Shown: in pieces, positions 52,832 to 61,223 of the stretch
Position numbering within the stretch: the first letter of the stretch is position 1
Layout of the letters: each line of letters starts with the position of its first letter
Origin: a bacterium
GTDB taxonomy: Bacteria > Elusimicrobiota > Elusimicrobia > Elusimicrobiales > UBA9959
Assembly: GCA_021786295.1 (NCBI GenBank)
Contig: JAJYNO010000026.1
Location: forward strand, 62,001 to 126,000
DNA: 64,000 nucleotides
Direction: 5' to 3'
Notes under the pieces: model-generated
The model's database searches: none
What the model was told of the DNA's origin: nothing
What the model saw: only the letters and a program-made list of their open reading frames with translations
Program-made: the position numbers and the translations under genes

Positions 52832-54304
52832 ATGAGTTCATTGTTCAGAAAAAAATCGCTGGACGCGCTGCTCGCGCAGGCCTCGGAGAAGGAGCACTCG
52901 CTGAAGCGCAGCCTGAGCGCCATGAACCTGACGCTGCTCGGCATAGGCGGCATCATAGGCGCCGGCATCTTCGTCCTGACCGGCCAGGCGGCCGCGCAGT
53001 ACGCCGGGCCGGGCATCGTCATCTCGTTCCTGATCTCGGCCGCCGGCTGCGCCTTCGCCGGGCTATGCTACGCCGAGTTCGCCTCCATGATCCCGATAGC
53101 GGGCTCCGCCTACACCTACTCCTACGCCACCATCGGCGAGTTGCTGGCCTGGATAATAGGCTGGGACCTGATACTTGAGTACCTCTTCGGAGCGGCCACG
53201 GTCTCCGTGGGCTGGAGCGGCTACGTGACGAGCTTCCTGAATGACTTCGGCGTCCGCCTCCCCGCCGCGCTCTCGAGCGCGCCTCTGGCCTACACCAACG
53301 CCGGCTGGTCCGCCACCGGCGCCATCATCAACCTCCCTGCCGTGCTGATAATCGCGGCGGTCACCGGGCTGCTGGTGGTGGGCATCCGCGAGTCCGCCAC
53401 CGTCAACGACCTCATAGTCCTCGTGAAGGTCGCGGTCGTGATAATGTTCATCGCCTTCGGCGTTTCCTACGTCAATTCGGCCAACTGGCATCCGTTCATC
53501 CCGCCGAACACCGGGACGTTCGGCCAGTTCGGCTGGAGCGGCATAGCGCGAGGGGCCGGCGTCATCTTCTTCGCCTATATCGGCTTCGATGCGGTCAGCA
53601 CGGCCGCGCAGGAGGCGAAGAACCCGCAGCGCGACATGCCCATAGGCATCCTGACCTCGCTGGTCATCTGCACGGTACTCTATATCATGGTCTCCCTGGT
53701 GCTGACCGGCATAGTCAAGTACAACCGCCTGCTGGTGCCGGACCCGATAGCCGTCGGGGTCGACGCCGCCGGGCCAGCGCTCTTCTGGCTGCGCAAGTTC
53801 ATTAAAGTAGGCGCCATCGCCGGGCTCTCCTCCGTGATGCTGGTGCTGCTGCTGGGCCAGCCGCGCATCTTCTACTCCATGGCCATGGACGGCCTGCTGC
53901 CGCCGGTCTTCTCCAAGGTGCATCACAAGTTCCGCACGCCCTATATCACGACGATGGCAACCGGAGCCGTGGCGGCCCTGCTGGGCGGACTTTTCCCGAT
54001 AGGCGCCCTCGGGGAGATGGTCTCCATCGGAACGCTGCTCGCCTTCGCTATAGTCTGCGTCAGCATAATTGTCCTGCGCCGCACGCACCCCGGGCTCAAA
54101 AGGCCTTTCCGTACGCCGCTGGTCCCGCTGGTCCCCGCGCTGGGCGCGGTCATCTCCCTGGCCCAGATGGTCTTCCTGCCGCCGGCCACCTGGATACGCC
54201 TTGTGCTCTGGATGGCCATAGGCATGGGCATATATTTCTTCTACGGCAGGCACAACAGCCGCCTGGCCGCTGTCCCGGCGGAAGCGGGGGCGGACCGGAC
54301 GTAG
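52832..54304 (+). CDS. APC-superfamily amino acid permease
   Basis: 490 residues, about 13 hydrophobic helices. The first helix has GIGGIIGAGIFVLTGQAAA, the broken-helix substrate-binding motif of cationic/neutral amino acid transporters (YfnA/CAT type); later IAGSAYTYSY and FFAYIGFDAVSTAAQEAKNP are also typical. The ATG follows GGGGAGG. Single gene ending at a strong bidirectional terminator. The substrate cannot be assigned. Confidence 0.92.
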   Translation: MSSLFRKKSLDALLAQASEKEHSLKRSLSAMNLTLLGIGGIIGAGIFVLTGQAAAQYAGPGIVISFLISAAGCAFAGLCYAEFASMIPIAGSAYTYSYATIGELLAWIIGWDLILEYLFGAATVSVGWSGYVTSFLNDFGVRLPAALSSAPLAYTNAGWSATGAIINLPAVLIIAAVTGLLVVGIRESATVNDLIVLVKVAVVIMFIAFGVSYVNSANWHPFIPPNTGTFGQFGWSGIARGAGVIFFAYIGFDAVSTAAQEAKNPQRDMPIGILTSLVICTVLYIMVSLVLTGIVKYNRLLVPDPIAVGVDAAGPALFWLRKFIKVGAIAGLSSVMLVLLLGQPRIFYSMAMDGLLPPVFSKVHHKFRTPYITTMATGAVAALLGGLFPIGALGEMVSIGTLLAFAIVCVSIIVLRRTHPGLKRPFRTPLVPLVPALGAVISLAQMVFLPPATWIRLVLWMAIGMGIYFFYGRHNSRLAAVPAEAGADRT

Positions 54305-54323
54305 GGGGTTCGCCGGGGACGGC

Positions 54324-54358
54324 AAAAAGGCCGCGGGCTTTAAGCCCGCGGCCTTTTT
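54324..54358. terminator. Bidirectional rho-independent terminator
   Basis: aaaaaggccgcgggctt with a perfect inverted copy ending in TTTTT: a 16-pair stem flanked by A5 and T5, between the convergent permease and P-loop protein genes. Confidence 0.9.
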
Positions 54359-54376
54359 ATCGCGCTCCGGTCCCGC

Positions 54377-55360
54377 TTACTTGCGGGCTGCAGAGAGCAT
54401 GGAGTACAGTTTGTCCGTCGCCCCCCTGATGCCGGCCGTCACGTCGGCCACCATCTTCGGGTCCCAGTCCTTCCTCTCGGCGCGCAGGAAGCTGGTCTTG
54501 TCCACGCGGTTGTCGAAGCGGCCTACGGGCAGATGGAACTTCCGTCCGTTCGACGTCACGGTTATCGTGCCCGGCACCTCCGAGGTCTTCTCGAGGTAGT
54601 CCATGTCGTCGCAGCCGTAGTCCCCCAGCATCACGTCCATCGGGACGCCGTGGTGCAGGATGGAACCCGGGTCGTTCGGGTTAGCGCGGGCGCTGTTCTT
54701 GCGGCGGCTCTCCTCCGGGGTCACCCAGACGTACAGGATCACGGCGCGCTTGAGTATCTCCGGGTCCAGCTGGCCCAGCGAGTACTGGTAGCCTAGCGGG
54801 TCCTTCAGCGGGAACGCCGATTTGTCCGGGCCGCCGCGGGCGGCCTCTATGACTATGGTCCTGCCCTCGAAAGAGGCGGGGTAGGCGGCGTGCTTCTCGT
54901 CCAGCAGGTCGCGCGCCTCTTTCTCCAGAGCGGCGGCCACCTTTCCGCGGGTCCCCTTGTCCAGGCCGGAGAGGCGCGGAGCGATGCCGGCCTTCTCGCC
55001 GGCCTTGTCCACGCGGGTCATCAGCAGCTCGGCGGCGGAGGCCGGCTTGACCACGTTGCGGCCCATCAGGTCGCGGTAATCCTCGTTGAGCAGATGGATC
55101 AGCGTGCCCCAGTCCTTCGTGTTGATGAACGGCTTATCTCCGGACTTGAAGAACAGGCGGGTCTTGCCCAGCTTCTCCAGCTCGTCGTCGGCGCGGCGCA
55201 TCATGTGGACGTAGGGAAAGTCGTCCAGCTGCAGGTTGGGGCCTATATGGAATTCCTTCTTCAGCCGCTCCGGCTCGATGTTGGCCAGAAAGCGCCTGAC
55301 CTCGGACTTGCCGGAAGCCGGAAGCGCGAGAAGCAGCACTATGTCGAAAGTTTCGCTCAT
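54377..55360 (-). CDS. P-loop NTPase/kinase-like protein of unknown function
   Basis: 327 residues. Walker A ALPASGKS (12-19) directly follows strand 1 (FDIVLLL). The rest is not a family I recognise; it contains LQLDDFPYVHMMRRADDELEK after the P-loop and an LYVWVTPEESRRKNSARANP segment that looks like the lid arginines of a small-molecule kinase or uridine/adenylate-type kinase. The C-terminal 80 residues are charged. AAGGAGG ribosome site and a TACAAT-like -10 box upstream. Monocistronic, between a terminator and the divergent TerC gene. A phosphotransferase role is inference. Confidence 0.7.
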   Translation of the reverse strand: MSETFDIVLLLALPASGKSEVRRFLANIEPERLKKEFHIGPNLQLDDFPYVHMMRRADDELEKLGKTRLFFKSGDKPFINTKDWGTLIHLLNEDYRDLMGRNVVKPASAAELLMTRVDKAGEKAGIAPRLSGLDKGTRGKVAAALEKEARDLLDEKHAAYPASFEGRTIVIEAARGGPDKSAFPLKDPLGYQYSLGQLDPEILKRAVILYVWVTPEESRRKNSARANPNDPGSILHHGVPMDVMLGDYGCDDMDYLEKTSEVPGTITVTSNGRKFHLPVGRFDNRVDKTSFLRAERKDWDPKMVADVTAGIRGATDKLYSMLSAARK

Positions 55361-55456
55361 GTTTCCTCCTTGCGGTAGCTGCTTAGATTGTAAACAATAT
55401 CACCTGGCGATTCAAGGAAAAAGGCCCCTGTCCTCGTTATCCGCGGCCGCATTTTA

Positions 55457-55462
55457 TATAAT
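55457..55462 (+). promoter_or_regulatory. -10 box (TATAAT) 7 bases before the TerC gene
   Basis: Perfect TATAAT at 7 bases from the ATG at 55470. The message would be leaderless, so the Mn-sensing yybP-ykoY riboswitch often found before terC/alx genes cannot be present. Confidence 0.6.
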
Positions 55463-55469
55463 TCACAGC

Positions 55470-56390
55470 ATGTCCCCAGAAACGACGATGTGGGCCGTCT
55501 TCGCCGTCACCGCGGCGGCGCTCTTTGCCGCCGACATAAAACTCTCCGCCGGCCGCGCCCACGAGATCACGCGCAAGGAGGCCCTGGCCCTATGCGGCTT
55601 CTGGGTGGCCGTGGCGGCCCTCTTCGGCTTCCTGACCGGCCACATGCTAGGGTTCGAGCGGATGGCCGAGTTCTTCACGGCCTACGTCATCGAGTACTCG
55701 CTCTCGATGGACAACATGTTCGTTTTCCTGCTGATCTTCGCCTACTTCGGGATCCCGCGCAAGTACCAGCCCAAGATACTCACATGGGGCATACTAGGGG
55801 CCGTCGCGATGCGCCTCGTGCTCATCTTCACCGGCGTTAAACTGATAAGCACCTTCCACTGGATCATTTACGTCTTCGGCGCCGTGCTGGTCTTCACAGC
55901 CGCCAGGATGTACTTCCAGAAGGAGGAGCAGATGGACCCGGGAGAGAACCCGGCGCTCAAGCTGCTGTCGCGTTTCCTGCCCATAGACCGGGAGAACGCC
56001 TCGGGGGACTTCTTCGTCAGGAAGGAACGACTGTACGCCACGGCCCTGCTGGCCACGCTGGTCGTGGTGGAGACCTCCGACCTGATCTTCGCGGTGGACT
56101 CGATCCCCGCCGTGCTGGCGGTCTCGCGCGACAGGTTCATAGTCTATTCCTCCAACGTCTTCGCCGTGGTCGGGCTGCGCTCGCTCTATTTCCTGCTGGC
56201 TTCGGTGATGGACATGTTCCGCTTCCTCAAGGCCGGCATCTCGCTGATACTGCTGTACGTAGGGATAAAGATGCTGGCCTCCGCCTGGGTGACGGTGCCG
56301 GCCATGGTCTCGCTGGCCGTGGTGCTGGGCATACTGGCGGCCTCGATGCTGCTTTCCGTGCTCATAAAACCGCGTCATCCCGCCGGCTGA
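55470..56390 (+). CDS. TerC/Alx-family integral membrane protein
   Basis: 306 residues, about eight helices. EYSLSMDNMFVFLLIFAYFG and the second half VVVETSDLIFAVDSIPAVLA each carry the acidic residues (E/D) that line the metal path in the family. Homologues Alx and MntP-like TerC proteins export manganese or work at the Sec translocon to load metal onto exported enzymes. Starts just after a -10 box (leaderless) and ends at a shared terminator with the convergent FKBP gene. Confidence 0.92.
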   Translation: MSPETTMWAVFAVTAAALFAADIKLSAGRAHEITRKEALALCGFWVAVAALFGFLTGHMLGFERMAEFFTAYVIEYSLSMDNMFVFLLIFAYFGIPRKYQPKILTWGILGAVAMRLVLIFTGVKLISTFHWIIYVFGAVLVFTAARMYFQKEEQMDPGENPALKLLSRFLPIDRENASGDFFVRKERLYATALLATLVVVETSDLIFAVDSIPAVLAVSRDRFIVYSSNVFAVVGLRSLYFLLASVMDMFRFLKAGISLILLYVGIKMLASAWVTVPAMVSLAVVLGILAASMLLSVLIKPRHPAG

Positions 56391-56410
56391 GCCGGCGCGG
56401 GGATTGACGA

Positions 56411-56440
56411 AAAAAGCCCCGGCCTGCCGGCCGGGGCTTT
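56411..56440. terminator. Bidirectional rho-independent terminator
   Basis: AAAAAGCCCCGGCC...GGCCGGGGCTTTT hairpin (10-pair stem, small loop) between the convergent TerC and FKBP genes. Confidence 0.85.
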
Positions 56441-56461
56441 TCCTGCCGCTGGCAGCGGAGC

Positions 56462-57244
56462 TTACTTCTTGTCGGAGTCCTTGTTCCCGGAGGCCGGCTT
56501 GGCCTCTGCCGCGCCGACGGTCTTGACCTCTATCTTGGGGGCCTCGGCCGCGGGATTCTCCTTGAGGATGTCCAGCAGACGCACCTCGAACACCAGCGTC
56601 GAACCGCCGGGGATGGTCGGGGGCGCGCCCTGGTCTCCGTAGGCCGTGTCGGAAGGGCAGACCAGCTTGGCGCTGCCGCCGACCTTTATCTTCTGCACGC
56701 CCTCGGTCCAGCACGGGATGACGCCGGAAAGCGGGAACTCGGCCGGGGTGCCGCGCTTGATGGAGGAATCGAACACCTTGCCGTTGGGGAAGGTGCCCTC
56801 GTAGTCCACCTTCACCATGTCGGTGGCCTTCGGGTAGGCGCCGGTCCCTTCCTTCTCCGGGATCAGGATGATGCCCTTGTCGAGCGTGACGGCGCCTTTC
56901 TCCTTGGCCATCCTGGCCAGGAAGGGCTTGTCGGCCTCCTTCTGCTTCCGGACGGCGGCCTCCTGCTTCTTGGCGAGCAGGTCGTTGAGCTTCTCGCCGT
57001 AGGTCTTAGAGTCCAGTTTCGGCCCCCTGCCCTCCAGCGACTCGGAGAAGCCGCGTATCACATACCTGGCCTCCGCCGGGGAGAAGTTGAACTGCTTCAG
57101 CCTGGAGCTCACCGCCTGGCCCAGGAAATAAAGCGTCTTCTGGTCCTCGGTCATGCCGGCGCTCTTGGCCTTGGCTGGTCCGGCCGCCGAAGCGGTGCCA
57201 GCCAGCAGACAGGCGAGCGCGCCCAATGCGAATTTATTGATCAT
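56462..57244 (-). CDS. Exported FKBP-type peptidyl-prolyl isomerase (FkpA/Mip-like)
   Basis: 260 residues. Signal peptide MINKFALGALACLLAGTASA; a helical dimerisation domain (about 35-110); FKBP domain about 120-235 with VDYEGTFPNGKVFDSS, IPCWTEGVQKIKVGG and PPTIPGGSTLVFEVRLLDI; a charged tail. It should assist folding of periplasmic or surface proteins. Ribosome site AGGAGG before the ATG at 57244. Monocistronic, 40 bases after the divergent-direction Pcp gene end. Confidence 0.93.
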   Translation of the reverse strand: MINKFALGALACLLAGTASAAGPAKAKSAGMTEDQKTLYFLGQAVSSRLKQFNFSPAEARYVIRGFSESLEGRGPKLDSKTYGEKLNDLLAKKQEAAVRKQKEADKPFLARMAKEKGAVTLDKGIILIPEKEGTGAYPKATDMVKVDYEGTFPNGKVFDSSIKRGTPAEFPLSGVIPCWTEGVQKIKVGGSAKLVCPSDTAYGDQGAPPTIPGGSTLVFEVRLLDILKENPAAEAPKIEVKTVGAAEAKPASGNKDSDKK

Positions 57245-57284
57245 TTATAGTCCTCCTGAAATATCCTCCGATATCTTACAAATT

Positions 57285-57932
57285 TTAGAGGCGTTCCGTG
57301 CGGCCTATCGCGTGGGACCGGAGGGCGGCCTTTATGGCCGCCGCGGACGCCTTTACCAGCAGGTCCAGCGGCAGCGACGGGACGGCCCTGCCGGATGTTT
57401 CCCGCAGCGCCATTTCCGTGGCCAGCGGAAGGTGAAGGAAGGCGTAGCTGGTGGCCAGTCCCTTCCGGGCTATCGCATGCAAAGACTCGTACATCAGGTG
57501 GTTGCAGACGTAGGCCCCGGCGAAATTGCTGACATGGGCAGGCGCGCCTGCGCGGCGCGCCGCGGCCGCCAGCCGCACCGGGTCCGCGCCGACCTCGTAG
57601 GCGGCGGGGCCGCCTTTCCGTACCGGCTCCCCCGCCGGTCTCTGCCCGGAGTTGTCCTTTATCCCGTAGTCCTTTATGTTCAGCGCGAAGCGTTCCACGC
57701 GCAGCCCGCCCTCCCCGGCGGCCAGCCCCAGCGAGACCATGACGTCCGGCCTGTGCCTCTCTATCAGCCCCGGCGCCAGGCGGCCGACCGCCTCGCCGCT
57801 GACCGGGAGTCGGCGCCGGAGCAGCCGCCAGCCCGGGAAGGCCCCTGGCCGCAGCCTGTTCATCACCAGCAGGGCCGGGTTTTCCTTAAAGCCGCCGAAA
57901 GGTTCGAAAGCTGTTATCAGCAGTTCTTTCAT
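57285..57932 (-). CDS. pcp: Pyrrolidone-carboxylate (pyroglutamyl) peptidase
   Basis: 215 residues, the usual length. Catalytic triad E80 (GLRVERFALNI), C143 (AGAYVCNHLMY) and H167 (AFLHLPL) at the expected positions; N-terminus LLITAFEPFGGFKENPA is diagnostic. Removes N-terminal pyroglutamate from peptides in the cytosol. The ATG is exactly six bases after TATAAT, so the message is leaderless. Downstream of the initiator tRNA and its terminator. Confidence 0.96.
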   Translation of the reverse strand: MKELLITAFEPFGGFKENPALLVMNRLRPGAFPGWRLLRRRLPVSGEAVGRLAPGLIERHRPDVMVSLGLAAGEGGLRVERFALNIKDYGIKDNSGQRPAGEPVRKGGPAAYEVGADPVRLAAAARRAGAPAHVSNFAGAYVCNHLMYESLHAIARKGLATSYAFLHLPLATEMALRETSGRAVPSLPLDLLVKASAAAIKAALRSHAIGRTERL

Positions 57933-57938
57933 GCGTAT

Positions 57939-57944
57939 ATTATA
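57939..57944 (-). promoter_or_regulatory. -10 box (TATAAT) 6 bases before pcp
   Basis: Minus-strand TATAAT, six bases from the ATG at 57932. The clearest leaderless arrangement on the minus strand. Confidence 0.65.
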
Positions 57945-57980
57945 CGATTCTCCGGCCAGGCGGCGCCCGTAAAACGCGAA

Positions 57981-58000
57981 CCCCGGGCTTTCGCCCGGGG
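57981..58000 (-). terminator. Hairpin terminator after initiator tRNA
   Basis: CCCCGGGC/GCCCGGGG stem with a GAAA-type loop, followed on the minus strand by TTCGCGTTTT. It lies 51 bases beyond the tRNA 3' end. Confidence 0.65.
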
Positions 58001-58050
58001 CTGGTCCTGATATTTCTAATCTCAGGTTCGGATCTTCGTAGAGCTTTAAA

Positions 58051-58127
58051 TGGTTGCGGGGGTTGGATTTGAACCAACGACCTCAAGGTTATGGGCCTTG
58101 CGAGCTACCAGGCTGCTCTACCCCGCA
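58051..58127 (-). tRNA. Initiator tRNA-fMet (CAT) with C33 and U1-A72
   Basis: 77 bases including an encoded CCA. Initiator features: D stem GAGC/GCTC with A11-U24, D loop AGCCTGGTA, T arm TTCAAAT. The anticodon arm is CAAGG-CCCATAA-CCTTG, so position 33 is C instead of the near-universal U and only two of the three usual G-C pairs (30-40, 31-39) are present. Position 1 is U, pairing with A72, where most bacteria have a C-A mismatch. Confidence 0.93.
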
Positions 58128-58186
58128 GAAATATTATAGCACAACGCGGAGATTAACGCAACAGCCTGGAACAAATAAACCCTGCG

Positions 58187-59359
58187 CTACTTCTGTATCT
58201 CCAGCGTGTCCACGACCTCCCCGGACTTGTCGTAGACGGTCATCTTCAGGTCCCTGTCCCTGACGGCGAAGAGGGCGAAGGTGTACTCAGGCAGGAATTT
58301 AGCGGACCAGGGCTCGGTGCGCTGCTCCACGCCTAGCGACATCCCCCCTCCGCCCAGCGTCACGTAGGTGATGCCGGCCACCTGGTCGGGCGCCCCGTCC
58401 TTCAGCGGCACCGTGCGCTCGTAGTCCCGGTCCCGGCCCTGCAGCACCAGATCCACGCCGTACTTCTGGAAGAGCGGCTCCAGAGTCTTTATCTCGTCCT
58501 CGCGCGGCTCGGAGCCGGTGGAGTAGAGCGGTTCGTTCAGCACGACGAACTTCCACGCCTTGTCCCTGGCGCGCGAAAGCACGAATTCCAGCCACTTGTA
58601 CTGCTTCAGCCCTGGCCGCAGGGCCGGGGCGTACCTGGCGCCGGCGAAGGAGTTGGCGTCCAGCACGACGAAGCGGGCGTTGCCTATGTCGAAATAGTAG
58701 TAATGCGGATAGAGGCCGGTATACGGCACGCTGTGGAACGGCAGGTAGTTGTAGCGCAGGAATTCCCGGCCGGCGGGCTTGTCGTAGCCGGGGCCGTAGT
58801 CGGACAGACCCAGCGTCGGAAAGAACGGGACGCGCGCCAGCATGGAGGAATAGGGCGCGAAGAACTCGTCGTCGGCCTCGGAGTCCCTCCCGGAGGACAG
58901 CATGTCCCCGGTGTGCAGCACGAAGTCCGGCGTGAACTTGTCCATCTGCGCCGCCAGGTCCCGCTGGTCCTGCGAGCCGGAGCCGGACCCTCCGAAGGCC
59001 AGGAAGCTGAAGTCAGGCTTGTCCTCGTCGGGGAAGGTCACGAAGGTCCCCTGGTAGGCCTGGTAGTCGCAGGTGCTCTGCTCCACAGGCAGGTAGATGC
59101 GGTAGCAGTGCGTGGTATCCGGCAGCAGGCCGTAGAGCTGCACGCGGTGCTCGATGCCGGGCCCCGCCGGCGTGAGGAAGCGCTCGCAGTCAGGGGCCGC
59201 GCCGTAGGAGAGCCAGGCCACGGTGTCGATATCGGTGCGGAAGCGCACCGTGACGTCGGAGGCGCCCATGCTCTCCAGATAGGGGCCGCGCGACAGAGCG
59301 GCGGCCTGGGCGCGCCCGGCCAGGAGCAGCAGCGGCAGCAGCAGCGCGGCGGTCCTCAT
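58187..59359 (-). CDS. Purple-acid-phosphatase-like exported protein lacking metal ligands
   Basis: 390 residues with signal peptide (MRTAALLLPLLLLAGRAQA), an N-terminal fibronectin-like domain and a calcineurin-like fold. The family's metal motifs are altered: GD becomes GG (123-124), GNHE becomes GLSDY (184-188), the LHxP histidine becomes N (LNEP, 274-277) and GHxHxYER becomes GRDRDYER (308-315). Only the GD of motif II (151-152, HTGDML) remains. The fold seems intact, so it is probably a non-catalytic binding protein rather than a decaying gene. Its ATG overlaps the stop of the adenine deaminase gene by four bases. Confidence 0.85.
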   Translation of the reverse strand: MRTAALLLPLLLLAGRAQAAALSRGPYLESMGASDVTVRFRTDIDTVAWLSYGAAPDCERFLTPAGPGIEHRVQLYGLLPDTTHCYRIYLPVEQSTCDYQAYQGTFVTFPDEDKPDFSFLAFGGSGSGSQDQRDLAAQMDKFTPDFVLHTGDMLSSGRDSEADDEFFAPYSSMLARVPFFPTLGLSDYGPGYDKPAGREFLRYNYLPFHSVPYTGLYPHYYYFDIGNARFVVLDANSFAGARYAPALRPGLKQYKWLEFVLSRARDKAWKFVVLNEPLYSTGSEPREDEIKTLEPLFQKYGVDLVLQGRDRDYERTVPLKDGAPDQVAGITYVTLGGGGMSLGVEQRTEPWSAKFLPEYTFALFAVRDRDLKMTVYDKSGEVVDTLEIQK

Positions 59360-61101
59360 TCGCCGTCCGCCCCGCAGAAGAGCGGCGTCACCTTGAACTT
59401 GACCGCGTCTATCACGCCGCGGTCGGTTATCCTGAGCTCCGGGATAGGCGGCAGCGTCAGGAAGGCCATCGCCATGAAGGGGTCGCTGAGCCCGGAGCCC
59501 AGCATCCGGGCGGTCTCGGAGAGGCGCTTGAGCTTCTCGCGCACGAACTCCGAACTGCGGTCCGACATCAGGCCCGCCACCGGCAGCGGCAGGGCCTCGA
59601 GCACCTGGCCGTTCAGCGCGGCCACTATGCCGCCCTGCATCTTGACCACCTGCACCGCGGCGGTGTACATGTCGCCGTCATGCGTTCCTATGACGACGAT
59701 GTTATGCGAGTCGTGGGAGACGGAGGAGGCTATAGCGCCCTTCTTCAGGCCGAATCCCCTCACCAGGCCCTTGGCTATGCGGCCGGAGGCCATGTGGCGC
59801 TCTATCACGGCTATCTTAAGGATGTCGCGCTCCGTGTCGGAGGAGACGTAACCGCCGTCCTGCTTGACCGGCTCCACCGTCATCCTCGTCACTATCTGGT
59901 CCGGGACCACGTTGATGACGCGCGCGTACTTTCCCTCCGCCTTCAGCGCGAAATCCTCGTGCTCTATCCACTTTACGTTGACCGTGCCGCGGGCCTTGCC
60001 CTCGTAATCCTTTATCGCTCCGGGCACGATCTTCCGGTCGGAGGCTACCAGTCTGCCGTTCTTGAACACCTTGGTGATCTTAAGGCCTTTAAGGTCCTGC
60101 AGTATGACGAGGTCCGCCTGGTAGCCTGGGGCTATCGCGCCCAGGTTCTTGAGGCCGAAATATTCGGCCGTGTTGATAGTTGCCATCTGGATGGCGCGGA
60201 TCGGGTCGACCCCGAGCTTTATCGCCGTGCGGACCAGGTAGTCGATGTGGCCCTGCTTCTCTATGTCCTCGAGGTGGCGGTCGTCGGTGACGAAGATGAA
60301 CTTGCGCGAGTTCTCGGAGTTGACGAGCGGCAGCAGGCCGCGCAGGTTCTTGGCGGCCGTGCCTTCGCGGATCATGATGTACATGCCGGCGCGCAGCTTC
60401 TCGCGGGCCTCGTCCACGTCCGTGCACTCGTGGTCGCTGGTGATGCCGGCCGAGACGTAGGCGTAGAGCTGCTTGCCCTTGAGCATCGGCGCGTGGCCGT
60501 CTATCACCTTGCTGCCGGCTATGGCGATCTTCTCCAGCACGCCGCGGTCCCGGAAGATGACGCCGGGATAGTTCATCATCTCGCCTATGCCCAGCACGCG
60601 CTCGTCGTTGAGCAGCAGCGACAGGTCGTGCGCGTCCAGCTCGGCGCCCGCCGTTTCCAGGTGCGTGGCCGGCACGCAGGAGGGCAGCATCACGTAGACG
60701 CCCAGCACCGCGTTGAGACTGGAGGACATCATGTAGCGGATGCCGTCGAGGCCGAGCACGTTGGCTATCTCGTGCGGGTCTATGACCACGGAGGTGGTGC
60801 CGCAAGGCAGCACGGTGCGGGCGAACTCCGGCACCTTCACCATCGAGCTCTCGATGTGGACGTGGCCGTCTATGAAGCCAGGGGCCACGTAGGCGCCCTT
60901 CAGGTCCATGGTCTGTTTGGCCTTGTAGTCGCCGAAGCCGACCACCTTGCCGCCGTGCACGGCCACGTGCGTGCGGTGTATGTCGCCGGAGAAGGTGTTG
61001 ATCACGCGGGCGTTCTTCAGGAGCAGGTCCACGCGCTTGGCCCCGCCGGAGATCTCTATCGTGCTGCGCAGCTTGTTAAGGCTGGAATCGGCTTCCATCA
61101 T
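59356..61101 (-). CDS. ade: Adenine deaminase
   Basis: 581 residues. Amidohydrolase superfamily: GFIDGHVHIESSMV binds the first metal pair, then TTSVVIDPHEIANV, ISSDHECTD-type histidine region and FVTDDRHLED with the metal-binding Asp. The C-terminal domain has SHDSHNIVVIGTHDGDM typical of AdeC. Converts adenine to hypoxanthine in purine salvage. A second ATG one codon in is equally possible. It is the first gene of a two-gene unit with the phosphatase-like protein. Confidence 0.95.
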   Translation of the reverse strand: MMEADSSLNKLRSTIEISGGAKRVDLLLKNARVINTFSGDIHRTHVAVHGGKVVGFGDYKAKQTMDLKGAYVAPGFIDGHVHIESSMVKVPEFARTVLPCGTTSVVIDPHEIANVLGLDGIRYMMSSSLNAVLGVYVMLPSCVPATHLETAGAELDAHDLSLLLNDERVLGIGEMMNYPGVIFRDRGVLEKIAIAGSKVIDGHAPMLKGKQLYAYVSAGITSDHECTDVDEAREKLRAGMYIMIREGTAAKNLRGLLPLVNSENSRKFIFVTDDRHLEDIEKQGHIDYLVRTAIKLGVDPIRAIQMATINTAEYFGLKNLGAIAPGYQADLVILQDLKGLKITKVFKNGRLVASDRKIVPGAIKDYEGKARGTVNVKWIEHEDFALKAEGKYARVINVVPDQIVTRMTVEPVKQDGGYVSSDTERDILKIAVIERHMASGRIAKGLVRGFGLKKGAIASSVSHDSHNIVVIGTHDGDMYTAAVQVVKMQGGIVAALNGQVLEALPLPVAGLMSDRSSEFVREKLKRLSETARMLGSGLSDPFMAMAFLTLPPIPELRITDRGVIDAVKFKVTPLFCGADGE

Positions 61102-61129
61102 AGTTATCGCACCTCTCGTTCGCGGATAA

Positions 61130-61190
61130 TATAATTCTACATATTACCGGCGCCCTCCGCAAAACGGGAGGCGCGCGGCGTTTTTTTTGT
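61130..61190 (+). promoter_or_regulatory. Promoter and possible attenuator before the hybrid kinase
   Basis: TATAAT at 61130-61135 would start RNA near 61142. The first bases form an imperfect GCGCC..CTCC/GGAG..GGCGC hairpin (about 61149-61173), and a T8 run follows at 61181-61188, 8 bases after the stem. This could end transcription before the kinase ATG at 61224. A second weak -10 (TATCAT, 61190-61195) lies after the T-run. Confidence 0.35.
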
Positions 61191-61223
61191 ATCATTTCAT
61201 GGTTCCGGCGGCGGGGCAGCACG

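Noticed and set aside
55380-55470. A manganese riboswitch (yybP-ykoY) before the TerC gene
   Set aside because: A TATAAT box ends 7 bases before the ATG, leaving no leader to hold one, and no matching stems are seen.
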